Part shown: positions 33,414 to 43,330 of the stretch, in pieces
How the letters are laid out: every line of letters begins with the position of its first letter
How positions within the stretch are numbered: the stretch's first letter is position 1
Source of the DNA: Brachionus manjavacas
Lineage: Eukaryota > Rotifera > Eurotatoria > Ploima > Brachionidae
Reading direction: 5' to 3'
Length of the DNA: 64,000 nt
Assembly: GCA_019054805.1 (NCBI GenBank)
Contig: JAHQIY010000001.1
Span: forward strand, 1,240,001-1,304,000
The notes under the pieces: model-generated
The model's input: only the letters and a program-made list of their open reading frames with translations
Told to the model about the DNA's origin: nothing
Database searches by the model: none
Translations under genes and position numbers: made by a program

Positions 33414-33779
33414 TGGTATTTTGAAGTTAATGATCAATTTTTGATTCTCAAAATGATCAAATCAAGTTTTGATTATAGTCTAAATTGTTATTTCTTAATA
33501 GAATTAGTGCAAAGATACATTTTTGGATTTTACATATTTTGTTAAATCTAGAGATTGACTCTGCACAAGTCTGCAAAAAATAACTCAGTTAAAATAGTAT
33601 CATTTAGATGGTGTGCCGTCTGCAATGTTCATTTCGATATTGCAGAGTTTACCTAAAGATTTAACAAAGTATTTTAAATCCAAAAATATATTATTTAAAA
33701 TAATAACAACTTATTTAATAGTTAAAGCTTTGTTTGATCATTTTGAGAATCAAAAATTGATCATAAACTTCAAAATGCC
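33414..33779. mobile_element. hAT-like MITE, 366 bp, 8-bp TSD
   Basis: Inverted ends GGTATTTTGAAGTTAATGAT and the inverse of GGCATTTTGAAGTTTATGAT, with inverted similarity continuing (caatttttgattctcaaaat; ggattttacatattttgtta versus ggattt/taaaatactttgtta). Flanked by an exact 8-bp duplication AAAAAAAT (33406-33413, 33780-33787); the low complexity of this word weakens that point. No coding potential. Confidence 0.65.
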
Positions 33780-35097
33780 AAAAAAATACGCTTTATAGAG
33801 TTAAACAGAATAATTTCCCCCTTATAAATTTGTGATATCTTTAATTATTGAATAGATTTTTTTTGTGAAAAATTGGAAATTTGTGACAAAATTAATCAAT
33901 AAATTTATTTATTAATTTTTTTTATTAATTTTTTTTTAATTTTTAAGTCTGAACCTTCTTGAAGAAATATTTTAAAATAAATAAATAATTTTTTTTAATT
34001 TTAGTTGCTTTTCGTTAATAAATTGTAAGTTAACTTATAAATAAAAATATTGCGACATTTTAATAATATAGAATAAATAAATATCATTAAAACTTCTTTT
34101 AATTTGTATAAACCATCAACTAATTGTATTTATTAGTCAATTAAAATAAAAGCCATTAAAATGTATTTTTGGTAAATTAAAAGAAGAAGTGGTCATTTAA
34201 CACCATTTGTTAGCTCAAAATCTAGTTAAATACCATTAAATGTATCGAATAAAGTATCATCAATTATTAAATAAATTTTATCAATTACAACAAAAAAAAT
34301 AGCTTTCAAAATAAAAAATTACATATTTTTATACTGTACGAATTTTTGTGACTGTCTTCAGCTTGAATAGATTGATTCATGGTTGAATAAGATCCTTTAA
34401 AGGGAAAAAATCAATTCCTAAAATGATTAAAAAGAAAAAATTAAAAAGAAATCGATGAAATTTTTTTTTGATTATGATTAAAATCTATGCTGTTTAATCA
34501 TTCTTGTTGAAAATAAATTCTAAGTTATATTTAATTAAAAAATATTCTTTATAATATTTGTATTTTAAATAACAACTTGGACTAGTAGATGACGATTAAT
34601 ACATTTAATTGACATCTTTTCCAATGACTTTTGATCAAAATAAATGACACTTCAATATGCAGCAATAATAAACTTAAAGAGATAGTTTTAAAACTTTTTT
34701 ATTTGAAATATCTTTCATAGCGACACTACAGTTTCCTTGTGAGTCCAGCACAAAAAATGTTAATTTCATAGATTTTTCATTCAATTGAATTATTTGAAGC
34801 TTTTTTTAATTAGAAGAAAATTAAATCAAAAATTGAAATAAAGAAAAAAAAAGAAATTTTTTGTGGCAAATTTTTATAATTTATTTAAATTTAAAAGAAA
34901 ATGTTTCAATAAATATTCAAAGCAATTAAAAAAACAAAAGTTCAATATAAGCTTAACAAATGTTCAGCAGACCATTTCTCTTTGTCAAAGAAAATATTAC
35001 ACAATTTTTTTTCTAGTTCTCAAAACTCTTGTAAAAATAAAAAACCCAGCTTTTTTTCCACAAAGACAAAAAAATGGTCGACACTAAAAAAACTCGC
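33780..35097. other. AT-rich intergenic region
   Basis: No gene recognised. The right edge should contain the RPL10 promoter. Confidence 0.3.
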
Positions 35098-35284
35098 TGC
35101 TCTTTTTGACGGAGGCAAACGTGAGTGCAAAGATAAAAATGCAATTTAGACAAAAAATCAAAATCGAATAAATCTCCAACTTTAACATTCACTTGGTTGA
35201 ATTTTTTGTTGTTCCTAAAAAACTAAAACTAAACCAAGCTAGATATCTCTCAATTTAAATCCAATTTAATCACTCATGTAGCCA

Positions 35285-35366
35285 AAAGCGGTGATGAAAT
35301 CGAAATTTAGATGGGATTCTATGACAATCAAGCCCATGATTCGATCCAACATTAACTCTGAGCTTT
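35285..35366 (+). ncRNA. Candidate C/D box snoRNA 1 (RPL10 intron)
   Basis: Terminal stem AAAGC / GCTTT, C box GTGATGA at 35291-35297, D box CTGA at 35358-35361, and an internal C'-like ATGATTC. Size 82 nt. It carries the 22-nt block 35303-35324 (AAATTTAGATGGGATTCT then ATGA) shared with the neighbouring candidate. The rRNA target was not identified. Confidence 0.55.
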
Positions 35367-35382
35367 GTCTTTTTTCTGTCTT

Positions 35383-35460
35383 CAGACTGTGACGAAACAA
35401 ATTTAGATGGGATTCTATGAAAAAAAATGATTCCTTTCAAAACAAAAAAATCTGAGTCTG
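35383..35460 (+). ncRNA. Candidate C/D box snoRNA 2 (RPL10 intron)
   Basis: Terminal stem CAGAC / GTCTG, C box GTGACGA at 35389-35395, D box CTGA at 35452-35455, internal ATGATTC. Size 78 nt. It has the same 22-nt block (35399-35420) as candidate 1, while stems and the 3' halves differ, so the two appear to be tandem paralogues with one conserved guide. Confidence 0.55.
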
Positions 35461-35514
35461 CCAGAACTTAAATTTAAAATAAACATTTCATTTTAATTTA
35501 GATAGTTTATCAAG

Positions 35515-36162
35515 ATGGGTAGACGTCCAGCGAGATGTTACAGATACTGTAAGAACAAGCCGTACCCGAAGTCAAGACACTGCAGAGGAGTGCCGGACCC
35601 GAAGATTCGCATCTTTGACTTGGGTCGCAAGAGAGCCCGAGTCGAAGAGTTTCCCCTGTGTGTGCACTTGGTGTCTGACGAGTACGAGCAGCTTTCATCC
35701 GAAGCGTTGGAAGCAGGCCGCATTTGCTGCAACAAATACTTGGTCAAGTTCTGCGGCAAGGACTTTTTCCACATCAGAATGCGCTTGCATCCCTTCCATG
35801 TACTTCGCATAAACAAAATGTTGTCGTGTGCAGGCGCTGATCGTCTGCAGACCGGTATGAGAGGTGCGTTCGGCAAACCGTTGGGCACTGTGGCCAGAGT
35901 GCGCATCGGCCAGCCGATCATGTCCGTCAGAGCCAAGGACAATCACAAGGCCCAAGTGGTAGAAGCGCTCAGACGTGCCAAGTTCAAATTTCCCGGCAGA
36001 CAAAAAATTTTCATCTCGAACAAATGGGGCTTCACCAAGTTCAAGCGGGACGAATTTCAACAGTTGTTGGACGACAAGATAGTTGTGCCAGATGGTGTCA
36101 GTGTTCAGTACAAGCCCAATCATGGTCCCCTTTTGGCCTGGAAGAAGCGCCAAGTCGCCTAA
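35515..36162 (+). CDS. RPL10: Large-subunit ribosomal protein uL16 / RPL10, 215 aa
   Basis: Full-length match to eukaryotic RPL10: [20 protein letters not shown] at the start, [37 protein letters not shown], and the P-site loop region [20 protein letters not shown], ending in [13 protein letters not shown]. It is a core 60S protein near the peptidyl-transferase centre and P site, assembled late in cytoplasmic 60S maturation. The length is standard (human 214). The coding region is a single exon with high GC relative to flanks, as expected for a highly expressed gene in this genome. A 5'UTR intron with candidate snoRNAs precedes it. The start is the first ATG. Confidence 0.97.
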   Translation: MGRRPARCYRYCKNKPYPKSRHCRGVPDPKIRIFDLGRKRARVEEFPLCVHLVSDEYEQLSSEALEAGRICCNKYLVKFCGKDFFHIRMRLHPFHVLRINKMLSCAGADRLQTGMRGAFGKPLGTVARVRIGQPIMSVRAKDNHKAQVVEALRRAKFKFPGRQKIFISNKWGFTKFKRDEFQQLLDDKIVVPDGVSVQYKPNHGPLLAWKKRQVA

Positions 36163-36799
36163 ATTATAAAGTTTATGCCAACTTTTTAATTTAAATAAAA
36201 AAAATTAAATTTGTCATTTTTTCTCTTTTTTGCGTTTTTTTTTGGTTAAATTTTGCTGGTCTGACTAAAAAGTAAGCCGAGTGTTTGTTTGTTGTGTTGC
36301 CGTATGGGCCTAAGAACCCAAATTTTGTTCCTAGACAATTTTTGTACTATCCGCCTTTTTTTAAGACATGAAGCAAGAAATTGACCAAGCTACACAGGAC
36401 TTGTATCAAATTGTCAATAATCTGTCCAGTATTTATTTTTTTGATTTCTTTTTTATCCCAATATCTGCTAGATCCATTTCTAAACAGAGTTTTATCCTTG
36501 ATTAAATCAAGCTATTAACTACCGTAAACTCGTGTTGAGGACTCTAAGAGTAAGGCCCAAATCCAACCTTTTTTCTTATAGAGTTAATTATTAATTAATT
36601 GAATTAACCTCTTTATTAAAAGTTTTAAAAAAAGAAATATCATGAAAAATTAAATTATTAAGTTAGAAGAAAAAATACAAAAATATAAAAAAGAAACTTT
36701 AGATAATTGAATAGATCACATTTTAGTCGATTGCTAAAAAATTTAGAAAAATAAGAAAAACGTAGAAAATGAGTCTCATTAATTTTTTAGCAGAGTTAA
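36163..36799. other. Intergenic region after RPL10
   Basis: RPL10 3'UTR with aataaa near 36195. A slightly GC-richer patch at 36270-36330 (agccgagtgtttgtttgttg, gccgtatgggcctaagaacc) is unexplained; no tRNA or other RNA fold was recognised. Confidence 0.3.
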
Positions 36800-37075
36800 T
36801 TACATTGTTTGTATATTTAAACAATTAATGATAATAATAATAAGGGTATGGGTATAGGATGAATAAAAGCCAGCCTCTAACGGAGTGCAAGGATTAGTTG
36901 CACTATAGTTGCCTGTAAAATCAATTTTATTAGCTTTAAAAAAATTGTCAAGTTTGTTTTTAAAACCATTTATAGTTTCTTGTTCAATCACTTCTCTTGG
37001 TAAAATATTCCAAACCTTTGCTATCAGTTTAGCAAAAAAGTTGGTTCTTGGAATGCACTTTCGAAGGCTCTATCT
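36800..37075 (-). pseudogene. LINE family C C-terminal fragment
   Basis: The minus strand encodes KVWNILPREVIEQETINGFK and NKLDNFFK, the typical closing segment of CR1/jockey-type LINE ORFs (WN.LP..vv.a.s...FK..ld.fw). It continues at 37980-38345 after an intervening segment that contains a later MITE insertion. Confidence 0.7.
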
Positions 37076-37979
37076 TAAAATAGCAATCAATAAATTAACA
37101 TGATCAATTAAGCACAATCAAAAAAGAAAAAAAATTAATTAATTTATTGAAAAAGCAATTTAGAGGAAAAAAATAGCAAAATATATTAAATTTCAAACTT
37201 TATTTTCTTACTTTTAATTTTTTTATCTTTTTTTTTTTAATTTGTACAATTAAAATTCAGTTGTCTATTAACGATGGCTGGACACTCTTTAGATGATCTA
37301 ATTAATAATTTATTTAAATTTTGTAGAAAAATTTTATATAAAAAATAATTAGAAATTAAAAACAAAAAAAAATTTTTTTTTCAAGGTAGTGATTTTTTTT
37401 TGTTTCAACTTTTTTTTCAAGGCAAAAACTTGCTAATTAAATTGATGCTATTTTTTTTGCTATTTTAATAAAGTTTTAATATTTTTTTTTTGTTTTTAAT
37501 CTTTAATTATTTTTTATATAATATTTTTCTACAAGATTTCGCTAAATTTTTTCAGACTTTAAGTCAAAGTCAATGTCTTAAAAATTTTTTTCATTTTTTT
37601 AGTGAAGTTTAGTCGAGTCAACTAATTTTCTGATTTTAAAACTAAACTTTTTTTGGATTAAAATAAAAAATCATATTTATTTTGTTAGTTTAAAAATCAG
37701 AAAATTAGTTGACTTGACTTGACTAAACTTCACTAAAAAAAAATTTAAGTCATTGACTTGACTCAAGACTTGTGACTTAAAAACAAGTCTGAATTTTTTA
37801 CATTGTATCGTGACAAGAGGGTTTAAACGAAAGCTAAAGCTATACGGACAAACCCTGGGGAAACCCAAAATTATTAAATTAATAATAAAAAAATAATAAA
37901 GTTTTTTGCTTTTTTAATTAAAACTATCACTTTTTTTTCTCAATTAAATGCCTTCATAAATATTGGTATTTTAAGTGAC
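37076..37979. other. Spacer splitting the LINE family C remnant
   Basis: AT-rich DNA interrupting the LINE. It includes the 239-bp hAT-like MITE at 37553-37791; the rest has no recognised feature. Confidence 0.3.
37553..37791. mobile_element. hAT-like foldback MITE, GACTT family, 239 bp
   Basis: Begins CAGACTT and ends AAGTCTG. Inside are near-perfect inverted arms (37601-37644 and 37685-37734, agtgaagtttagtcgagtca / tgacttgactaaacttcact). Exact 8-bp target duplication AATTTTTT (37545-37552, 37792-37799). It is rich in GACTT words. A second copy lies at 38525-38767. Confidence 0.8.
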
Positions 37980-38345
37980 TCCCAGTTTCGAACTGCTTGT
38001 TTTTCAAACCCATGATTGTGGCTTCTAGTACCGTAATGGTTAGATAACTTATTTAGAGGAAAATGCTTGATCTATATTTTTTACTATTTTAAATTGTTCG
38101 ATTAGATCACCTCTTAGTCTTTTCTCCACGAGACTGGTGAGATTTGGTTTTACCAAACGACCGTCGTATTCGAGGTTTTTTAACTCACCTATGATTTTAG
38201 TCGCTCTTCTTTGAACCCCTTCAAAACTGTTAATATCTTTCTTAAAATATGGATTTCAAACTTGTAAAATATTATATCTTCTTGTAAAATTAATGAATCA
38301 GTTTCATCCACTAAACTTATAACTTTGTATCATCAGCAAACAATT
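37980..38345 (-). pseudogene. LINE family C reverse-transcriptase remnant
   Basis: Minus strand: KLFADDTKL (FADD catalytic box), then in other frames INSFEGVQRRATKIIGELKN, LEYDGRLVKPNLTSLVEKRL and RGDLIEQFKIVKNID. These match the LINE signature QRRAT..I..l..L.Y..RL..L.L.tL..RR.RGDLI..FK. The segment between the catalytic box and the tail is mostly deleted. Frameshifts show it is inactive. Confidence 0.8.
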
Positions 38346-38400
38346 AAAATTAAATTAGCTAGAAAATACCTTGAATATGGGATGCTTCCCAAAAATAAAG

Positions 38401-38810
38401 CCCAAATTTAACTTTAACTCTGACAAAAAAACTCTTTTTACTCTCATAAATAAATCAAAAAATTGCCGAGTTAATTTCCTAATAGAAAAAAAGCCAAATT
38501 TAAACTTTTTTTTTGAGAATTTAGCAGACTTATTTATAAGTCTAAGTCACAAAAAATTAAGTTAAAGTTATGACTTAATTTTTTTTTTTAAGTCAAAGTT
38601 GTTACTTGAACTAAATTTTTTTTATAATTAACAATCACAAAAATCATTAAATGTTAAAAAATTAAATTATATTTCTCTAAAAATGTATCACCTATTTATA
38701 AATGTGCGTTATTCGACGATGTATATTATTGACTTGACTTAAGACCTGTGACTTAAAAACAAGTCTGCAATTTGGAGAGTTTTTTTGTTAGAGTAAAAGT
38801 TAAACTTGGG
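38401..38810. mobile_element. Inverted-repeat element containing a second GACTT MITE
   Basis: 34-bp imperfect inverted repeats at 38401-38434 (cccaaatttaactttaactc...) and 38777-38810. The exact ends and target duplication are uncertain. Its interior contains the MITE at 38525-38767. Confidence 0.5.
38525..38767. mobile_element. hAT-like foldback MITE, GACTT family, second copy
   Basis: Starts CAGACTT, ends AAGTCTG, 243 bp, with gtgacttaaaaacaagtctg at the right end as in the 37553-37791 copy. Flanking words gaatttag and caatttgg agree at 6 of 8 positions, an eroded target duplication. Confidence 0.6.
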
Positions 38811-39234
38811 TTTTATTCATCTTTTGACTTACCATTTTAATTTAGATTTTACTTCAATTTTAAGTAATATAAGTAAGTTTGAAAGTGAGTCAAAGGAACA
38901 TTTGTTAATCAGTTATGGCATTTCTTTTCGAGAAGTAGAAGTGAAGGGATTATATTTGTCGGTCTTCTTTGGACCTTCTCGATTTCAGCAATGTCTTTTA
39001 AAAGAAATGTCACTCTATAAATGAGACCTAACCGGTGCTGTGTAAAGCATTCTCAATGAATATTTTGATTCCTAAAACTTTTAACAATCATTTTGAATAC
39101 AATTACACAAAAAATTTTTTCACAAGGCTAAGAAGCTTTTTTAAAATGGTAGTTATTTTTTTTTTAACAAATACTCCTTTTTTTCTTAACTTAATAAGGC
39201 AAAATATTCACAAAAAAATTTATCAAATTAATAT

Positions 39235-39400
39235 TTGATTTTTATTTAAAATAAAAAATACATTTTTATTTTTAATAATAAATTTTTAATTAACAAATAG
39301 TAGTTTTTAATAATTTTAGTAAAAAAAATAATTTTTTTTAAATTGTTTATTCGAAGAAGATCGAATAAGTTTATACTCTGATAGTTTTGAAAGTAAATTG
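39235..39400. repeat. Duplicated segment upstream of DNAJC2 (copy 1)
   Basis: Closely similar, in the same orientation, to 42228-42395. Shared blocks include tagtagtttttaataatttt / tagtagttttaaatattttt and ttattcgaagaagatcgaat followed by aagttta. The second copy lies downstream of DNAJC2. Confidence 0.7.
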
Positions 39401-39598
39401 ATTGTTTGAGATAAATTTAAATTTTTTAAAACAGGAACTAAACCCCTCAATTTGTTACATTTTTATTTAATGTTTTTTAATAAATTTAAATTACAAATAA
39501 TTATCTAAATTTATAAACGAAAAAAATTTTTTTTTTAATTTTTAATTGACGAAAAATATTAAAATTTAAACAAAAAAAACTTGCTTCACAAAACCAAA

Positions 39599-41645
39599 AT
39601 GGGTCATCGGTTTCACATTAAATCACATATTTGCTCTGTAAAATAAATTTTTAATTATTTCAATCTGAATTTAATTACTATTTTTTTACAAATAATTAAA
39701 TAATCTAAAAACAATTTTAATCTACCTTTAAATTTAAGATTTAAAGAATTCAAGGTCTTTTTATCAAATAACTCTTAAGATTTTTTTTTAATTTTATAAA
39801 AAATTTCTCTCTTTAAATTCTAAAAATTAAAAAAAAAATTAAAAAAAAATATTAAAAGGTTTTATTGATCTTGAGTATGAGCCAGTGGGCAAATGGTTTG
39901 AGCAGTACAATTGCATACGGCATCAATGCGATGTTGAAATAGAGGAGGAAGTGGAGTCGGCGGAGAGCTCCGAGGATGAGCAAGAAATGGAGGAAAGTGC
40001 CGAGTACTTGAAGTATTTGCAAACGCTGGACCCGAAGATGTGGCGCGACCAAGACCACTACAAAGTGCTCGGTCTGGATCATCTCAGACACAAAGCCAGC
40101 CAGCACCAGATCAAAAAAGCCTACAAGCAAAAAGTGCTCAAGCACCATCCGGACAAAAAAAAGGACACCACCGACAAAGACAGAGACTACTTCACTTGCA
40201 TGACCAGAGCCTTTGAGATATTGTCGGACCCGGTCAAGCGGTGCGCATACGACAGTGTGGACCACTTGTTCGAGGAGAACGTGCCGCCAGTCAACGAAAA
40301 CTCCAAGAAAAACTTCTACAAAGTTTTCCGGTCAGTGTTCGAGGCGAACGCCCGCTGGTCCCTGAACAAAAACGTGCCCAAACTGGGCGACGAAAAGTCC
40401 ACATTCGAAGAGGTCAACAACTTCTACTCGTTCTGGTACGACTTTGACTCTTGGCGAGAATTCTCCTATCTGGACGAAGAGAGCAAGGACTCGGCGGCAG
40501 ATCGCGAGGAACGCCGCTGGATCGACAAGCAGAACAAGGCCGCCAGAGCCAAGCGAAAGAAGGAGGAGATGGCCAGAATCAGACAACTGGTGGACAACGC
40601 TTATGCGTGCGATCCGCGAATACTCAAGTTCAAACAGGAGGAGAAGAGAAAGAAAGAAGAGGAAAAACAGAAGCGGAAGGAGGCGGCGCGCGCCCGCGAA
40701 CAAGAACTGCTCAGAAAGCAGGAAGAGGCCCGGCTGGCAAGAGAAAAGCTCGAGGAAGAGGAGCGCAAAAAAATCGAAAAGCAAAAGAAAGAAAAGGAAC
40801 AGCAGCGCAAAGCGAAGCAAAAGGAACGCAAAACGTTCCGCACACTCGTCAAAGACTTTGATTATTTTTGTTCCAATGAAGCAGCTGACCGAGTGGCCAA
40901 CATGGACAAAATTGAGAATCTAATTGAAGTGATGACTTTGAGTGAGATACAAAGTTTGAATGAGTGCATACAAAGTAGTGGTGACAAAAGGTCCGCTGCC
41001 GAAAAGTTGATCTTTGAGAAAATTGACAAGCTCGAGGAAAAGAAGAGCCAACAGAGTCAGCAGAGTCAGACGGCGAGTGTGGAGAGTAAAAAAGTGGACA
41101 AAGTGGAGAGTCAAGCGGCCAAGTTGGCCGAGTGGACTGATGAAGAGATTAAGCTGCTGATCAAGGGATCGAAGCTGATAGCCATGGGAACTAGAGAGAG
41201 ATGGGAGGTGATTGCTAATTTTATCGAGGAGCATTCGCGTGGCAAATACAAGCGAAGTGGCAAAGAGTGTTTGGCAAAGACCAAGGAAATGCAAAACCCG
41301 GACAACAAGTTCAGGGAAGAGGTGAACAAAAAGGCGTACGAGAAAGCGATAGGCGCCAAAAAGGAAGAGGTGAGCATTAGGGAAAAGCCGAGTGAGAGGT
41401 ATGTTAGTGCTGGTGAGCAGTTTTTGGCCGAGCAAGGATCCAATCTGGGAGTGTGGACTGCTGATGAGCAGAAAGCGCTAGAGCAGGCGCTGAAGACTTA
41501 TCCGGCTAGTTTGGCCGATAGATGGGACCAAATTGCGGCATGTATTCCGACAAGAAGCAAAAAAGATTGTATCGTTAGATACAAAGAGCTTGTCGAATTG
41601 ATACAGGCGAAAAAAAAGGCCCAGCAAAAAGTGGCTCAAAAATAA
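39599..41645 (+). CDS. DNAJC2: DNAJC2 (zuotin/MPP11), 602 aa, two exons
   Basis: Ribosome-associated J-protein. The main exon matches animal DNAJC2 throughout: YEPVGKWFEQY at the N-terminus; the zuotin block LKYLQTLDPKMWRDQDHYKV; a J domain with HPD at about residues 104-106; the ZUO region KKNFYKVFRSVFEANARWS and FYSFWYDFDSWREFSYLDEE; a long charged helix (ribosome-binding middle domain); and two SANT/Myb domains (WTDEEIKLLIKGSKLI, WTADEQKALEQALKTYPASL) ending YKELVELIQAKKKAQQK. No in-frame ATG precedes EPVGKW in this exon. I infer exon 1 at 39599-39637 (MGHRFHIKSHICS), a 238-nt GT-AG intron and exon 2 from 39876; phase is kept but this first exon is tentative. The predicted length is close to human (621). 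The frame contains no stops. Confidence 0.92.
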
Positions 41646-41745
41646 ATTTATTTTTCTAATTAGATTTTGTCTATTTTTTAATTAATAAAATAATTTTGGA
41701 GCATTTTTTTTTCCTATTTAATTATTTTTAGAGTATTTTGTTTTT

Positions 41746-41823
41746 ACAGTAATTTAGGAAAAATATAGTAAATTTTTGATTTTTTACTTTTAAAAATTTA
41801 CTTTATTTTATGTAAATTATTGT
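41746..41823. repeat. Short inverted repeat, CAGTAATTTA type
   Basis: The sequence from acagtaatttagg to taaattattgta folds on itself through aaatatagtaaattt and aaatttactttatttt. Similar to the larger inverted-repeat element at 42410-42752, suggesting a small MITE family downstream of DNAJC2. Confidence 0.4.
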
Positions 41824-41982
41824 ATAGAACAAAGAGCAGGACATTACTGTATTCTATCTATTTGCCTGAATTTTGCCATCAGCATTTGGATGCTTGTGGA
41901 CAAGGGTAACTGCTTTTTGGGAAATTTATATTGTTTTTTTTTAATTTCGCTTAAAAAATTTGAAATTTTTCTTGACATTAAA

Positions 41983-42160
41983 AAAAAGGCTGTCTTGTTA
42001 GATACAAACAACTTGTTAAGTAACAGGCGAAAAAAAAGGTTCAGCAAAAAGTGGCTCAAATATAGATTTATCTACTATTAGAAAATATTTGTTTAATAAC
42101 TTTGGATCATTTTTTTGTCTAATTATATTTTGTTAGACTTGTATTTTAGAGTTACATTTA
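41983..42160 (+). pseudogene. Decayed duplicate of the DNAJC2 3' end
   Basis: Sequence ttagatacaaacaacttgtt, then acaggcgaaaaaaaaggttc and agcaaaaagtggctcaaata, copies the DNAJC2 terminus and 3'UTR (41575-41745) with substitutions and small deletions. The frame is lost (AAG TAA replaces the lysine-leucine part), so only a non-functional fragment remains. Confidence 0.85.
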
Positions 42161-42227
42161 ATATCAATGAAATATAAAGATTGCAAAAAAAAAACACCGG
42201 GTGTAAATCAAAGAAAAAATATCAAAT

Positions 42228-42395
42228 AAATATTTAATTTTTTTTTTAAATTAAGAATACATTTTAATTTTTAGTTACATATTATTAATCAACAGATAGT
42301 AGTTTTAAATATTTTTAGTAAAAATAAATTTTTTTAACTATTTATTCGAAGAAGATCGAATAAGTTTATGTTCTTTTTGAAAGTAAAAGATCAAA
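42228..42395. repeat. Duplicated segment downstream of DNAJC2 (copy 2)
   Basis: Copy of 39235-39400; see that entry. It lies just after the duplicated DNAJC2 3' fragment. Confidence 0.7.
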
Positions 42396-42409
42396 TTTTT
42401 TTAGATTTA

Positions 42410-42752
42410 CAGTCATGTTATGTAAAATAAAGTAAATTTACGAAAATATAGAGAATAAAAAAATCATAACTTTAATAGATTAACCAGATTTCAGATAAAT
42501 TATTAAAAGAAAAAACCTGTCTAAAAAATTTAAGAGCTTTGGTGTCGTTTTTGTTTCTTTGTTGTTTTAGGAACTTAATCTCTTCCAAAAAAAAGAGATT
42601 TTTTATAATTTAATAAAATCTTAAATTAACTTACTCACTCAATTAAATCACTTAAAAGACATCGTAGCTCTTAAATTTTTCGGACATTTTTTTACAGTAA
42701 TTTACTTGATATCTGGTAAATTTACTTTATTTTACATAACTTTTAATGACTG
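42410..42752. mobile_element. Inverted-repeat element (MITE-like)
   Basis: Left end cagtcatgttatgtaaaata and the inverse right end cagtcattaaaagttatgta share ttatgtaaaataaagtaaat in inverted orientation. No clear target duplication; no coding capacity. Confidence 0.55.
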
Positions 42753-43194
42753 AATTCATATTTAATAACCTGAATTTTGCAATCAGTCTCTGGATGTATC
42801 AGGAAAAGTATGTGAGATTTTTTGTGTGACTTGAATTGTTTTTCATTTGAAATTTTTATGTTTAGAAAGTTTTTTTACATAAAAAATGTTGGATTATAAA
42901 ATTCATGGAACTATATACAAGCAATTAATTTTGAATCGGAACTCTTTTATTTAGAAAATTCGGTATTCAGATTTATTTATTTAGTTCCTACTTTCTTTTT
43001 GATACACTCGATGTAGAAAATTAAATTTTAAATCGGAATTTTTTTCCGGATTTTATTTATTTATTTAAAATATAAATTAGAAGAAATAGTTCCTGTTAGG
43101 AATATTTTTGTAATTTATCATTGTAGCTTATCAAAAACTGTTCTGAATTTTTGTTGTGATTCATAAGGCCTTTTAGAGAGGTAATCATACATTT

Positions 43195-43330
43195 ACAATT
43201 GAAATTTTTTGAGTTTCAAGTGTAAGTGAAAGTATTGATACGCACTCTTACTTACACTTAAACACTTGACCAGATCAAGCATCCATACTCACACTTACAA
43301 TTGAACACTTGAGTGATTTGGCAGGAGTTT
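43195..43330. repeat. Interspersed repeat E, copy 1
   Basis: Contains tccatactcacacttacaat, then tgaacacttgagtgatttgg. The inverse occurs at 46385-46455. An adjoining block gaaattttttgagtttcaag recurs in direct orientation at 46473-46496. The same parts are thus arranged differently in the two copies. Confidence 0.6.

Larger units (their letters stand above)
35101..35501 (+). other. Inferred RPL10 5'UTR exon end and 381-nt 5'UTR intron
   Basis: The tract gctgctctttttgacggaggcaaac looks like a ribosomal-protein 5' terminal oligopyrimidine leader and ends at a strong donor GTGAGT (35121). The matching acceptor TTTTAATTTAG ends at 35501, 13 bases before the RPL10 ATG. The intron 35121-35501 holds two candidate C/D snoRNAs, a common arrangement in ribosomal-protein genes. 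The splice is inferred, not shown. Confidence 0.6.

Noticed and set aside
40444..40923. Alternative frames within DNAJC2 rich in Arg/Lys
   Set aside because: Frame shadows of the lysine/glutamate-rich helix of DNAJC2.
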